Below are positions 33,488 to 44,680 of a stretch of DNA of 64,000 nucleotides, piece after piece. The first letter of the stretch is position 1; each line of letters starts with the position of its first letter. A model generated the notes under the pieces. It saw only the letters and a program-made list of their open reading frames with translations, was not told where the DNA came from and ran no database searches. The stretch comes from an uncultured Eubacteriales bacterium (lineage in GTDB: Bacteria > Bacillota > Clostridia > TANB77 > UBA1234). The position numbers and the translations under genes are program-made. Where the stretch lies: the NCBI GenBank assembly GCA_949283575.1, contig CASDSU010000028.1:316849-380848 (forward strand), given 5' to 3'.

Positions 33488-34228
33488 TCACACTTTTACA
33501 TTCTGTTCTTCATCAAATAAAACATCATTTTCTTTCTGCGCTTTGTCATACTTTTCTTTCGATTTTGCAACACTTACAATTAAATATAAATTAAGTAAAA
33601 GTAATACAAATTGTACAACAAAACCAACCATAACTTTCAAAGTAAAACTTTTATAAAGATTCTCACATTCTCTTTTAAAAACATCTAAGTTCGCAACTTG
33701 CTTTCCAGAACCATTTAGTGGTAATCCTAATACACTTGTTTCTATTTTATCTTTGAAATAATATTCACTATACATTTCCGTAAATTTTTCCTCTGTGTAC
33801 TTAGTATCCATATTAAACTTTGCAATTCCTATAGCTGAACAAAAAATAATTACTAAAGCCAAAAGTCCAATAAAACATTTCAATGCTTTTTCTGGCATAT
33901 CTTTAAGACTATTTACAATCATTAACAAAACTATATAAAATATAGTGCCTCCAAATTGAATATCAAGAAAAGATGTTTTAACCCTTTCAATTGGATCTTT
34001 TATATACACCGACTCATAATTATAAAAATATAGAAACAAAGCTACTACTAGCATAACAACTTCCATAATCAAAACTGCATTATAATTATAAGTAACATAT
34101 ATAGGTCTTGGATGTCGATGACTTAAGAAAAAACTTCCTTGTCTATAATTTCTGATTCTATTACTCCCACTGCTTCCACTAGTAGTTCTTCTTCCTCCAG
34201 GAATTCCTCCTCTACCTCTAAAAGCCAT
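33488..34228 (-). CDS. Membrane protein with Gly/Arg-rich N-terminus
   Basis: This 246-residue protein begins with a basic Gly/Arg/Ser-rich tail (AFRGRGGIPGGRR). It has two to three central membrane helices (VLIMEVVMLVVALFLYF, TIFYIVLLMIV, FIGLLALVIIFCSAIGI), an extracytoplasmic loop with YTEEKFTEMYSEYYF, a final helix near residue 195 and an acidic tail. No family is recognised. It lies 26 bases after the phosphohexomutase gene on the same strand and is probably co-transcribed with it. Confidence 0.65.
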   Translation of the reverse strand: MAFRGRGGIPGGRRTTSGSSGSNRIRNYRQGSFFLSHRHPRPIYVTYNYNAVLIMEVVMLVVALFLYFYNYESVYIKDPIERVKTSFLDIQFGGTIFYIVLLMIVNSLKDMPEKALKCFIGLLALVIIFCSAIGIAKFNMDTKYTEEKFTEMYSEYYFKDKIETSVLGLPLNGSGKQVANLDVFKRECENLYKSFTLKVMVGFVVQFVLLLLNLYLIVSVAKSKEKYDKAQKENDVLFDEEQNVKV

Positions 34229-34254
34229 TCACATTACCTCTATTCTTTAGTAAA

Positions 34255-35628
34255 CTACATTTTTTCGATTTCATCATTTATATATCTCTTAATTTGTTCG
34301 ATAATTGCATCAGCAGCTTCCATTGTTGTAGACTCAGATTTAATCGTCAAGTTAGGACCTGTATTTGAATATCTTATAAGTCCCCAACCATGATCAATTA
34401 TAACTCTAGCACCATCAATATCTATAACTTTATAACCTTCTGCAATAAATCTATTCTTTACATTCTCAACAATTTGTGCTTTTGTATCATCAGTAACTTT
34501 TACAAGAATCTCTGGGCTACCAGGATATACTGGAATACCCTCTGAAAGCTCAGACATCTTCTTATCTGTATTTGATAAAATTCTAAGAAGTCTTGCACCA
34601 GAATACATAGCATCATCATATCCATAATGTTCATCGTTAAAATAAATATGTCCTGCATACTCACCAGCAAAAATCAAATTATCTTCTCTAATTTTAGCTT
34701 TAATCAAAGAGCTACCAACCTTACAAAATTCAGGAATACCGCCAAGTTTTTCAATTTCTTCATATAATGCTTGTGTACATTTTACATCAAGAATTCCTTT
34801 TGAACCTGGATACTTAGGCATCAAATCTCTCCAAATAACAGCCATGAAATCATCACCAAAAAGAATATTTCCCTTTTCATCAAAAGCAATAACTCTATCA
34901 GCGTCACCATCAAAACCAAGGCCAACATCACAATTATTTTCAACAACAAATTTTTCAAACTCTAACATATTACTCTCTTGAGAAGGATCTGGATGATGGA
35001 TTGGAAAATCACCATCAGACTCACAACAAACAGCTAAAACTTCACACCCAAGTTTTGTGAAAATCTCTTCAGCAAATAAAGAACCAACACCGTTTCCACA
35101 GTCGATAGCAACTTTTAATTTTCTATCACCAAGTTTAACTTTATCAACGATATAATTTATATAATCATCTCTAATATCTTTTTTCTCAATAACACCTTTA
35201 ACATCAGATGAAGCAAATTCACCAGCTTCAATAAATCTTCTTAAATCTTGAATTTCTTCACCATAAATAGTATCTCTACCTAATCCACAAATCTTAAAAC
35301 CATTATATTCCTTAGGATTATGACTAGCAGTTATCATTATTGATGGCTTATTGTTAAGAAGCTCTCTTGCAAAATAAGTCATAGGTGTAACACAAAAACC
35401 AATATCAATAACATTCATACCTGTCTCAATAATACCTTCTACTAATCCAGCATGCAAATCTTCATAAGACTTTCTATTATCATGACCAACAATAATTTTA
35501 GTCTCTCCTTTTTCTTTCATAAGAGTTGCAAAACCAAGACCAATCTTTCTAGCAACCTCTCTGTCAATCTCTGTAGGATAGATACCTCTAATATCATATC
35601 CTCTAAAAATATTCTTTGGTATTTCCAT
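34255..35628 (-). CDS. Phosphomannomutase/phosphoglucomutase
   Basis: This 457-residue alpha-D-phosphohexomutase interconverts hexose 1- and 6-phosphates for nucleotide sugar and polysaccharide synthesis. The phosphoserine loop is TASHNPKEYNGFK (about residue 100), the metal loop GFDGDADRV (about 238), the sugar loop contains GEYAGHIYF, and the phosphate-binding end is RYSNTGPNLTIK. The FRGYDIRGIYP start is typical of the ManB/PgcA group. The preferred sugar cannot be told. Confidence 0.9.
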   Translation of the reverse strand: MEIPKNIFRGYDIRGIYPTEIDREVARKIGLGFATLMKEKGETKIIVGHDNRKSYEDLHAGLVEGIIETGMNVIDIGFCVTPMTYFARELLNNKPSIMITASHNPKEYNGFKICGLGRDTIYGEEIQDLRRFIEAGEFASSDVKGVIEKKDIRDDYINYIVDKVKLGDRKLKVAIDCGNGVGSLFAEEIFTKLGCEVLAVCCESDGDFPIHHPDPSQESNMLEFEKFVVENNCDVGLGFDGDADRVIAFDEKGNILFGDDFMAVIWRDLMPKYPGSKGILDVKCTQALYEEIEKLGGIPEFCKVGSSLIKAKIREDNLIFAGEYAGHIYFNDEHYGYDDAMYSGARLLRILSNTDKKMSELSEGIPVYPGSPEILVKVTDDTKAQIVENVKNRFIAEGYKVIDIDGARVIIDHGWGLIRYSNTGPNLTIKSESTTMEAADAIIEQIKRYINDEIEKM

Positions 35629-35735
35629 ATCACTTTACTCCTTTCAAAAAACAAAAGTCATTTAAAAAATGTCACATGTGTATGAAATTTATACATAGTA
35701 GCAAATTTTAAATGACTATTATTTCGTTTTATAAA

Positions 35736-37700
<1,965 letters not shown>

Positions 37701-37708
37701 TTAGTTGC

Positions 37709-37975
37709 TTATATATCTTTATCTTCAGGAAAATAAGTATATGCATTTGTACTAAGTCTTTTTCTTAAAGTTGACACTGCTATATTTGTAAAAACTTTTT
37801 CCTCTTTATCACCTTTTTGAATTATTATTACAGATTGATCATTAGGATTGTTTCGAGCTTTCATTTCATTAATTATTCTTAAATTTTGTCTACTTTGAGA
37901 AATCTGCGACAAATCTAAAATTGCAATAATATCATCTCTATTTAAAATTTCATCATTACCTATATGAACGTACAT
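37709..37975 (-). CDS. remB: RemB-like (DUF370) regulator
   Basis: This 88-residue protein occupies the position of yaaB/remB between recF and gyrB of Bacillus. It begins MYVHIGNDEILNRDDIIAI, and LSQISQSRQNLRIINEM is typical. In Bacillus the homologue activates matrix genes by DNA binding. The ATG at 37975 follows GAAGGG and gives the family N-terminus; the frame itself opens at 37996. Confidence 0.82.
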   Translation of the reverse strand: MYVHIGNDEILNRDDIIAILDLSQISQSRQNLRIINEMKARNNPNDQSVIIIQKGDKEEKVFTNIAVSTLRKRLSTNAYTYFPEDKDI

Positions 37976-38005
37976 AAACATCCCTTCAAAAATCAAAATT
38001 GTAAT

Positions 38006-39079
38006 TTAATCTTCTAAACTACCTTCAACTATTCTATACAACTTTGTATTTTTTGTCAAACTTTCAAAATTCCTTATAATATTAGCATCCGTACATGTTA
38101 TCAGTACTTGATAACCACTAATTTTATCAAAAATTAATTTAATTCTTTCAAGATCAAGCTCAGAAGTTATATCATCCAAAAGCAAAATTGGTTTCTCACC
38201 AACCTCCTCTTTTATGATTTCCATCTCAGCAAATTTAAGGGCCAAAATTGCGGTTCGATGTTGACCTTGCGAACCATATAAATTAAGTTCCCTATCATTA
38301 ACTAAAAGTTCAAAATCATCTCTGTGAATCCCGACACTAGTAAAACCTCTAATCAAATCAATTTTTAAATTCTTATTTAGATGAGCTATAAATTCTGATT
38401 TAACATTAAACTGGGTTTTATACTTAATTGTTAACATTTCTTTATCATTTGTTAAATTCGGAGTAATTTTTTTTATATTTTGTGAAATTTTTTCAATATA
38501 TTCTTTTCGATATCCACAAATTTTTTCAGCATAACTCGCAAGTTGCTCATTCCAAATTTCAATTCCATCAAGTCTTTGAGATTTTAACATTGCATTTCTA
38601 TTCTCTAAAACTTTATTGTACTCACTAAGCATATAAGCGTAATTCGGTCTAAGCTGACTTATTAAAATATCTAAAAATTTTCTTCTCGAAGCTGGTGACT
38701 CTTTAAGGATTATAATATCATCTGGCGAAAAAATAACCAAATTCATATTTCCTAAAAGTTCACTATTTTTATTTATTTTTATACCATTAAGCTTAATTTG
38801 TTTCTTAGTTTTCTTGCTAAGAACAATCTCAATCTTTTTTTCTCTCTCTGCTTTATTAAAATCAACAACAACTTTAGAAAGATCACTATCAAACGAAATA
38901 AGCTCTGCATCCTTATGTGTTCTAAAAGATCTTCCAAAAGCACAAAAGTACAGAGCTTCTAAAATATTTGTTTTTCCTTGAGCATTATTACCATAAAAAA
39001 CATTAATATTTTCATCTAACTTAATCTCTTGTGCTTTATAATTTCTAAAGTTTTCTAAATAAATACTTTTAATAATCAT
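38006..39079 (-). CDS. recF: DNA replication and repair protein RecF
   Basis: This 357-residue SMC-like ATPase loads RecA at gaps. Walker A is GNNAQGKTNILEALYF (about 30-45), the signature is YGSQGQHRTAILALKFAE, and Walker B is PILLLDDITSELD. It starts 19 bases after dnaN. The small S4-domain gene (yaaA) usually found between dnaN and recF in Firmicutes is absent. Confidence 0.96.
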   Translation of the reverse strand: MIIKSIYLENFRNYKAQEIKLDENINVFYGNNAQGKTNILEALYFCAFGRSFRTHKDAELISFDSDLSKVVVDFNKAEREKKIEIVLSKKTKKQIKLNGIKINKNSELLGNMNLVIFSPDDIIILKESPASRRKFLDILISQLRPNYAYMLSEYNKVLENRNAMLKSQRLDGIEIWNEQLASYAEKICGYRKEYIEKISQNIKKITPNLTNDKEMLTIKYKTQFNVKSEFIAHLNKNLKIDLIRGFTSVGIHRDDFELLVNDRELNLYGSQGQHRTAILALKFAEMEIIKEEVGEKPILLLDDITSELDLERIKLIFDKISGYQVLITCTDANIIRNFESLTKNTKLYRIVEGSLED

Positions 39080-39098
39080 ATGTATCTAATTTTCCAAT

Positions 39099-40217
39099 CT
39101 ATTCTTTAAGTCTAACTGGTAAAACCATGTATGTATATTTATCATCAACAATAGGTCTAATGATGCAAGGAGAAATACTACTTCCGAAATCTAAATAAAT
39201 TTCATCATCTTCAATTACCTTTAATGCATCAACTAAATATTTATGGTTAAATCCAATTTCAAGTTCTTTACCTGTAGTTTCAACTAAAACTTCTTCTTTA
39301 GCATCACCAACTTGAGAAGTACAAGAAATAATTACACTACCTAAACTTACAAACATCTTTATTGGATACTTCTTTTCTTTCTCTGCAGAAGAACTAGAGA
39401 AAATTGCAGCTCTTTCGATAGCATTTTGAAGAGCATTTTTATTAACTTTAATTCTCGTATCTTTCTCAACAGGAATAACACTATTATAATTTAAGAATTC
39501 TCCCTCAAGCAATCTAGAAACAATTTTACAATTCTTAATCTCGAATAATGCTTGATTTTTCGAAATTCCTATATTTATAACTTCATCTATATCTTGTAGG
39601 TTTTTCACAATCTCATTTAAATATTTACCAGGAACGATTGCATTAAATTTTTCAATACCAGGTCCCATCGGTAATTTTCTTAGAGCTAATCTATAACCAT
39701 CTACTGCAACGACATTAAGCTCATCATTTTTAACTTCAAGTAAGCAACCTGTAAAAATTGGTCTATTCTCTTCCACACTAACAGCAAAAATTGTTTTCTT
39801 AATCATTTCCTTTAATGCACCTTGAGAAAGAGAAATACTTTTCTCAACATCTATTTTTGGTAAAACAGGAAATTCATCTGCATTCATAGTAGAAAGTTTA
39901 TAAACAGAACCTTCACATTCTATTACAAGTAAACTTTTATCATTTATATAAAAAGTGATTCTTTCATTTGGAAGTTTTCTAATAATATCTCCAAACATTT
40001 TACAATCAACTACAACTTTTCCATCTTCTATAGTTTCAACATCATCTAATGTATATTCCATTCCAATATCTAAATCATTAGTTGTTAAAATCACTGTATT
40101 TTTCTTTACATTGATAAATATACCTTCTAGGATTGGTGTAGTTGTTCTTCCTACGGAAGTACGACTTACAGAGTTTAATCCTATTAATAATTTATCCTTT
40201 TCACATACAAATTTCAT
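39099..40217 (-). CDS. dnaN: DNA polymerase III beta sliding clamp
   Basis: This 372-residue clamp holds polymerase III on DNA. It shows KFVCEKDKLLIGLNSVSR, the TTNDLDIGMEY strand and the ending YTYMVLPVRL, all typical of DnaN. The length is normal. It lies across the origin region from dnaA. Confidence 0.96.
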   Translation of the reverse strand: MKFVCEKDKLLIGLNSVSRTSVGRTTTPILEGIFINVKKNTVILTTNDLDIGMEYTLDDVETIEDGKVVVDCKMFGDIIRKLPNERITFYINDKSLLVIECEGSVYKLSTMNADEFPVLPKIDVEKSISLSQGALKEMIKKTIFAVSVEENRPIFTGCLLEVKNDELNVVAVDGYRLALRKLPMGPGIEKFNAIVPGKYLNEIVKNLQDIDEVINIGISKNQALFEIKNCKIVSRLLEGEFLNYNSVIPVEKDTRIKVNKNALQNAIERAAIFSSSSAEKEKKYPIKMFVSLGSVIISCTSQVGDAKEEVLVETTGKELEIGFNHKYLVDALKVIEDDEIYLDFGSSISPCIIRPIVDDKYTYMVLPVRLKE

Positions 40218-40704
40218 AAATAAAACCTCGTCTTTCTATAACTTATTTATTCTAATATATAAAAAACATTTTCATTGGTTAAATAAATAAATTTTTTATT
40301 AAAAAAGTTTTACTCCAAATTTTTTTGGAAAATCCTTTTTATAAATATAATATAAATAATATTTAGTAGTAGTAGTAGTAGTGTATGTTAGTAGTGTGGA
40401 TAAGTGGTCTAAACCGTTGATCCGTAAGCTTAATCTATTGTGGATAACTTGTGGAAATTCAACATGATAATCCACATTCACTAACACCATTTTGTGGAAA
40501 TTGACTTACTAACAACTTACTGACACACTTTCAACATTACGATGTTAGTATCTCTCGTAAAACTTATGACTGTATGTTTCGACATTATTTTACAAAAAAT
40601 TCTAAATTTTATTAACTATTGATAAATAAATAAATTGAGTTATTAACATTCACTAACAAAATGTGGATAACTCCTTCCGTAGGGTTTACACGTGTTAGTA
40701 AAGA
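40218..40704. other. Origin of replication, oriC (dnaA-dnaN intergenic)
   Basis: Perfect DnaA boxes TGTGGATAA lie at 40395-40403, 40439-40447 and 40662-40670, with weaker ones (TTGTGGAAA at 40449 and 40492, TAATCCACA at 40468). A trio array and an AT-rich stretch (about 40260-40363) lie on the dnaN side. The order dnaA, boxes, trios, AT-rich DNA, dnaN matches the Bacillus subtilis unwinding region. I see no gene here. Confidence 0.88.
40364..40394. repeat. DnaA-trio array
   Basis: Six consecutive TAG triplets (40364-40381) and two more at 40389-40394 lead into the DnaA box at 40395. On the opposite strand these read 3'-GAT-5', the DnaA-trio described for B. subtilis. Confidence 0.8.
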
Positions 40705-42066
40705 TTAATTTATTATCATCTTTCTAATATTATCTACAATTGTTCTTGTATTTGGATCTGTTTTTATGATTGACTCGATTTTGTTAATTGCATAAATAAC
40801 AGTTGTGTGATCTCTTCCACCAAAAGCTTTACCTATTTCAACTAAAGGTTGTCCTGTTAGTTGCTTAGAAAGAAACATTGCAATTTGTCTTGGAAAAGCA
40901 ATGTCTCCAGAACGTCTTTGAACTTTGAAATCACTTTTATCTATATTATAGTATTTTGCAACAACACTTTGGATGTAATCTACAGTTATAACTTTCTCTT
41001 TAGAATGTTGTAAATCTCCAAGTGCTCTTTCTGCAAGTTGCATTGTTATAGGCATATTTGTAAGTGAAGCCATTGCAACAATTTTGTTTAATGTACCTTC
41101 AAGCTCACGAATGTTTGATTCAACTTTATTCGCAATAAGTGAAAGTATTTCTTCATCTATAATTATGTTATCTGATTCAATCTTTTTTCTAAGAATAGCA
41201 TACCTAGTTTCATAATCAGGTTTGCTAAGGTCAGTAATTAGACCCCATTCAAACCTAGAACGAAGTCTTTCTTCTAAAGGATTAAGATCTTTAGGCGGTC
41301 TATCACTCGAAATAACAATTTGTTTATTATTTTCGTATAGTTCATTAAAAGTATGGAAAAATTCTTCTTGGCTTCTCTCTTTTCCACTTATAAATTGAAT
41401 ATCATCTACTAATAATAAATCAATATTTCTATATTTGGCTCTAAAATCTTCATTTTTATTAGATTGAATAGAAAAAACTAATTCATTTGTAAATTTCTCA
41501 CCTGTTATATAAAGAACTCTTGCTGCTCTATTTTGTGATAAAACATAATTTCCAACAGCTTGCATAAGGTGAGTTTTTCCAAGTCCAACCCCTCCATATA
41601 AGAAAAGTGGATTATATGCGCGACCTGGATTTTCAGCAGTAGCAAGTGCTGCAGCATGTGCAAGTTCATTACTTTTTCCAATGACGAAAGAATCAAAAGT
41701 ATATTTAGGATTCAACACACCATTATTCGCAGCCTTTGATGTTGGACTTTGAACAATAGGTAAAGTTGAACCAGACTCTTCTACATCTTCATTTTTATTA
41801 TTTAAAGCTAGTTCTTCTACACAAATAATTTCTATTTTTAATTCTCTCTCTGTAACAATATTAAAAGCTTCTTTAATTAGATCTGCACAAAAAGGTTCAA
41901 GAATTTTTGTTTTTTGGTAAGATGTTTGAACTTTTAATTGAACAGTATCCTCTGTAAGAGAAAGAATTTCCATCGGCTTAATAGCTGTGTTGTATCTAAG
42001 TGGTGGTATTTCCTCACGTATAAGCTCTTTCGCCCTAGCTAATACGTCATTCATATCTTCTTGCAT
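40705..42066 (-). CDS. dnaA: Chromosomal replication initiator DnaA
   Basis: This 453-residue initiator has the N-terminal domain I, a linker, AAA+ Walker A GGVGLGKTHLMQAV (about 160), Walker B LLLVDDIQFI, and the C-terminal DNA-binding signature GRDHTTVIYAINKIE. It binds the boxes on both sides of its gene. It is transcribed away from rpmH, as in other Firmicutes. Confidence 0.97.
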   Translation of the reverse strand: MQEDMNDVLARAKELIREEIPPLRYNTAIKPMEILSLTEDTVQLKVQTSYQKTKILEPFCADLIKEAFNIVTERELKIEIICVEELALNNKNEDVEESGSTLPIVQSPTSKAANNGVLNPKYTFDSFVIGKSNELAHAAALATAENPGRAYNPLFLYGGVGLGKTHLMQAVGNYVLSQNRAARVLYITGEKFTNELVFSIQSNKNEDFRAKYRNIDLLLVDDIQFISGKERSQEEFFHTFNELYENNKQIVISSDRPPKDLNPLEERLRSRFEWGLITDLSKPDYETRYAILRKKIESDNIIIDEEILSLIANKVESNIRELEGTLNKIVAMASLTNMPITMQLAERALGDLQHSKEKVITVDYIQSVVAKYYNIDKSDFKVQRRSGDIAFPRQIAMFLSKQLTGQPLVEIGKAFGGRDHTTVIYAINKIESIIKTDPNTRTIVDNIRKMIIN

Positions 42067-42571
42067 AACTGCCTCCTAACAAAATTTACAAAGTTATTAA
42101 CATTTTATTCACAATTGTTAATAATTTTGTGGATAACTCTTCAAAATGTCTTCAAAGTAGCTATTTCCCCAACAAAATTAATGTTGAAAACTTAAAAACA
42201 TGACAAAGTATTGAAAACAGTAGATTTAAAAAATAAAGCTTACTTTCACCATAAAAATTACACGAACAAACATTTGAAATATAAATATATTTTTATGTTT
42301 ACAATACATAATTTTTATTATGTGAATATTCTTTTTAAATACTGATATATCAATAATTTTCAGAGTTATCCACATTATATATGTTTGAAAAAATAAAAGC
42401 AATAATTTATATAAAAAAAGCTAAATACGTAGTTCCGTAAAATTTGTTAATATAAATAATAATTTTACATAAAAATGTGAATTACAATTTTATTTAATGC
42501 AAACACCTATTTTGTCATTTATGAAATTAAAAGATTGTTTAATTATGTTCTCAAAAATAGAAATTTTGATT

Positions 42572-42657
42572 AAATGCCTTTATTTTTAAATTTAGGTTTA
42601 AAAATATATCCTTTTATGGATGGACAATAAATAAACGAAATAAAAGGCATTTAATGC
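42572..42657. repeat. Long inverted repeat upstream of rpmH
   Basis: ATTAAATGCCTTT at the left and AAAGGCATTTAAT at the right form 13 perfect pairs, extended imperfectly, around about 55 bases that contain a second small pairing (ATCC/GGAT). Confidence 0.6.
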
Positions 42658-42792
42658 GTCGAAATTAATAAAAATGTATAAGCAGGACAGAGTATTTTAT
42701 CCTTTTTTGAACTATACATTTTAATTTAAATAGTAAAAAAGAGCAAAAGCTCTGTCTCCTTGTCACAAATTCTAAATTTGCTTTAAAAATAG

Positions 42793-42820
42793 TTGACAAA
42801 ATTATAGGTTGTATTGTAAA
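42793..42820 (+). promoter_or_regulatory. rpmH promoter
   Basis: TTGACA at 42793-42798 with a TGTAAA -10-like box at 42815-42820 (16-base spacer), about 80 bases before rpmH. Confidence 0.6.
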
Positions 42821-42901
42821 ATATCAACTGCTATAAGTCTTGAGGTTATTATTAAATAATACTAAAATAGATAAACCAAAATATCGGAGGTGCAATAGTA
42901 G

Positions 42902-43036
42902 ATGAAAAGAACATATCAACCAAAAAATAGACAAGAGAAAAGAGAACATGGTTTCAGAGCTAGAATGAAAACAGCTAATGGAAGAAAAGTTTTAAAAAGA
43001 AGAATGTTAAAAGGTAGAAAGAAACTTTCTGCATAG
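42902..43036 (+). CDS. rpmH: 50S ribosomal protein L34
   Basis: This 44-residue, highly basic protein begins [18 protein letters not shown], and its ending [14 protein letters not shown] is diagnostic of L34. CGGAGG precedes the ATG. It starts the conserved rpmH-rnpA-yidC-jag run. Confidence 0.97.
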   Translation: MKRTYQPKNRQEKREHGFRARMKTANGRKVLKRRMLKGRKKLSA

Positions 43037-43062
43037 TAGAAAGTCTAAAAACCATGTATAGT

Positions 43063-43085
43063 CGGGCCCTGTAAAGGGCCTTTTT
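43063..43085 (+). terminator. Short hairpin terminator or attenuator
   Basis: GGGCCCT pairs with AGGGCC, followed by TTTTT, between rpmH and rnpA. It probably lowers rnpA expression relative to L34. Confidence 0.6.
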
Positions 43086-43115
43086 ACTTATCTGTAGAAA
43101 TTGGAGGTGACGCTT

Positions 43116-43457
43116 ATGATGATTTTAAAAGAAAATTCAGAGTTTCAATATGTATTAAAACATGGTAAATGGTATGGTTCAGAGCTTTTAATGCTGTATA
43201 TTTGTGAAAAAGAGCAAAATTTTAATAGAGTAGGCGTTGCTGTCGGAAAAAAAGCAGGGAAGAGTGTTATAAGAAATTATTTAAAACGCTTGATTAGAGA
43301 GGCATACAGAGTTAACGAATTAGATTTGGTATCTGGATATGATATTGTAATTGTATGGAGAAGTAGCGCTAAAACAAATGAAGTGGATTTTCATATCGTA
43401 GAAAAAAATCTTTTAAAATGTTTTAAAAAAGCTGATTTGCTGAAAACAGAGGATTAA
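43116..43457 (+). CDS. rnpA: Ribonuclease P protein component
   Basis: This protein of 113 residues assists the RNase P RNA in maturing tRNA 5' ends. The signature is KSVIRNYLKRLIREAYR and the N-terminal KENSEFQYVLKHGK is typical. GGAGG lies 8 bases before the ATG at 43116; the longer frame would use a TTG inside the ribosome site. Confidence 0.93.
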   Translation: MMILKENSEFQYVLKHGKWYGSELLMLYICEKEQNFNRVGVAVGKKAGKSVIRNYLKRLIREAYRVNELDLVSGYDIVIVWRSSAKTNEVDFHIVEKNLLKCFKKADLLKTED

Positions 43458-43472
43458 TAATAGGAGGATGAA

Positions 43473-44537
43473 ATGTTAAATTTTGTAGCAAGTTTATTTG
43501 GTTATTTAATGAATTTTATTTATGGGATAGTTCAAAACTATGGTATAGCAATAATTATATTTACGGTTTTAGTTAAATTAATGTTATTGCCATTATCTTT
43601 TAAGCAACAAAAATCATTAGAAAAAGCACAAAAAATGCAAGGATTAATGCAAGAATTACAAAAAAAATATGGGAATGATCAAGAAAAGTTCATGCAAGAA
43701 TATCAAAAAATGTTGAAGGAAAATAATACAACAATGCTTGGTAGTACAGGTTGTTCAGGATGTTTACTTAATTTTATTCAGTTACCAATATTGCTTGGAA
43801 TGTTTTATATGTTAGTAAGTCCGCTTACTCATATTATGAAGATGGAATCGGAAGATATTTTAAGGTATAAAAATGAACTTGTTGCAAGTAGAAAAACAGA
43901 GGCAATAGAGTTACTTATTTCAAATAGTGGGGATATGTTAAGTGAAGAAGGTTTAAATGCAGAAATTACTAAGATTAATAGTGCTGATGATAGTTCTTTT
44001 ATAGATCCAAGATATTATGAAATTGAAATTATTAAAGAGAATGAAATAATGGATTTAAATTTCTTTGGAATAAATCTTGGAGAAGCAGCTTCTAAGAATA
44101 AAGATAATTTAGTATTATTGATAATTCCAATATTATCAGGAGGATTTACAGCTTTATCGATTGCAATTAATAATTTTATTAACAAGAAAAAAGGTATTGT
44201 TCAACCAAAACCAGAAGATATGGAAATTCCAATGCCTGATATGAGAGTTATGAATATTATGATGCCATTAATGCTATTTTCAGTAGCATATGCAATACCT
44301 CAAGGTGTTGGTTTATATTGGGTTACTAGTAATTTAATAGGTATTATTCAAACAGTTGTTCAAAGAATAATTTTAGATCCTAGTAATAATAAAGTTAAAG
44401 AATTAGCTGAAAAAAATGAAATTAGGAACGTTGAATACGAAGTAATAAAAGATTCTGAAAATAATATTAATGAAAATGTGATTTCTGAAAATAATAAATC
44501 AAAAAGTTTAAATAATAAGAAGAAAAAGAAAAAATAG
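43473..44537 (+). CDS. yidC: Membrane protein insertase YidC
   Basis: This 354-residue insertase of the YidC/Oxa1/SpoIIIJ family has membrane helices at the N-terminus (IAIIIFTVLVKLMLLPLSF), near 105 and in two C-terminal segments (LLIIPILSG, MMPLMLFSVAYAIPQGVGLYW). A hydrophilic insert of about 60 residues separates them. The tail is Asn/Lys-rich. There is no signal-peptide lipobox. The small yidD gene often found between rnpA and yidC is missing. Confidence 0.92.
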   Translation: MLNFVASLFGYLMNFIYGIVQNYGIAIIIFTVLVKLMLLPLSFKQQKSLEKAQKMQGLMQELQKKYGNDQEKFMQEYQKMLKENNTTMLGSTGCSGCLLNFIQLPILLGMFYMLVSPLTHIMKMESEDILRYKNELVASRKTEAIELLISNSGDMLSEEGLNAEITKINSADDSSFIDPRYYEIEIIKENEIMDLNFFGINLGEAASKNKDNLVLLIIPILSGGFTALSIAINNFINKKKGIVQPKPEDMEIPMPDMRVMNIMMPLMLFSVAYAIPQGVGLYWVTSNLIGIIQTVVQRIILDPSNNKVKELAEKNEIRNVEYEVIKDSENNINENVISENNKSKSLNNKKKKKK

Positions 44538-44583
44538 TTGAAATCTTTTATAAATAATATAAAATAAATCGTAGGTTAATAAG

Positions 44584-44656
44584 ATGGGGTTGCACTTTTG
44601 GAAATTGTCCATTTGACGGACGTTCCTCGTGGACGATTTCTAAAAGTGCAACCTCA
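44584..44656. repeat. Large imperfect inverted repeat between yidC and jag
   Basis: Arms of about 27 bases (TGGGGTTGCACTTTTGGAAA and its complement in TTTCTAAAAGTGCAACCTCA) flank an 18-base centre with GACGGACGTTCC. The hairpin lies 24 bases before the jag start. A terminator role is unlikely because there is no T tail. Confidence 0.65.
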
Positions 44657-44680
44657 TTAAAAATAAAGGAGGTTTTATAG

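Larger units (their letters stand above)
42067..42901. other. Long dnaA-rpmH intergenic region
   Basis: This 835-base AT-rich region has no gene that I can support. DnaA boxes lie at 42128-42136 (TGTGGATAA) and 42366-42374 (TTATCCACA), suggesting an incC-like upstream cluster and dnaA autoregulation. A long inverted repeat lies at 42572-42657. An rpmH promoter lies at its right end. Confidence 0.7.

Noticed and set aside
40299-40490. Minus-strand frame in the origin
   Set aside because: It consists of the TAG triplet array and DnaA boxes read as codons (a Thr/Tyr run).
44584-44656. Small structured RNA gene such as 6S or SRP RNA
   Set aside because: It is a plain long hairpin without the conserved loops of those RNAs and without its own clear promoter.
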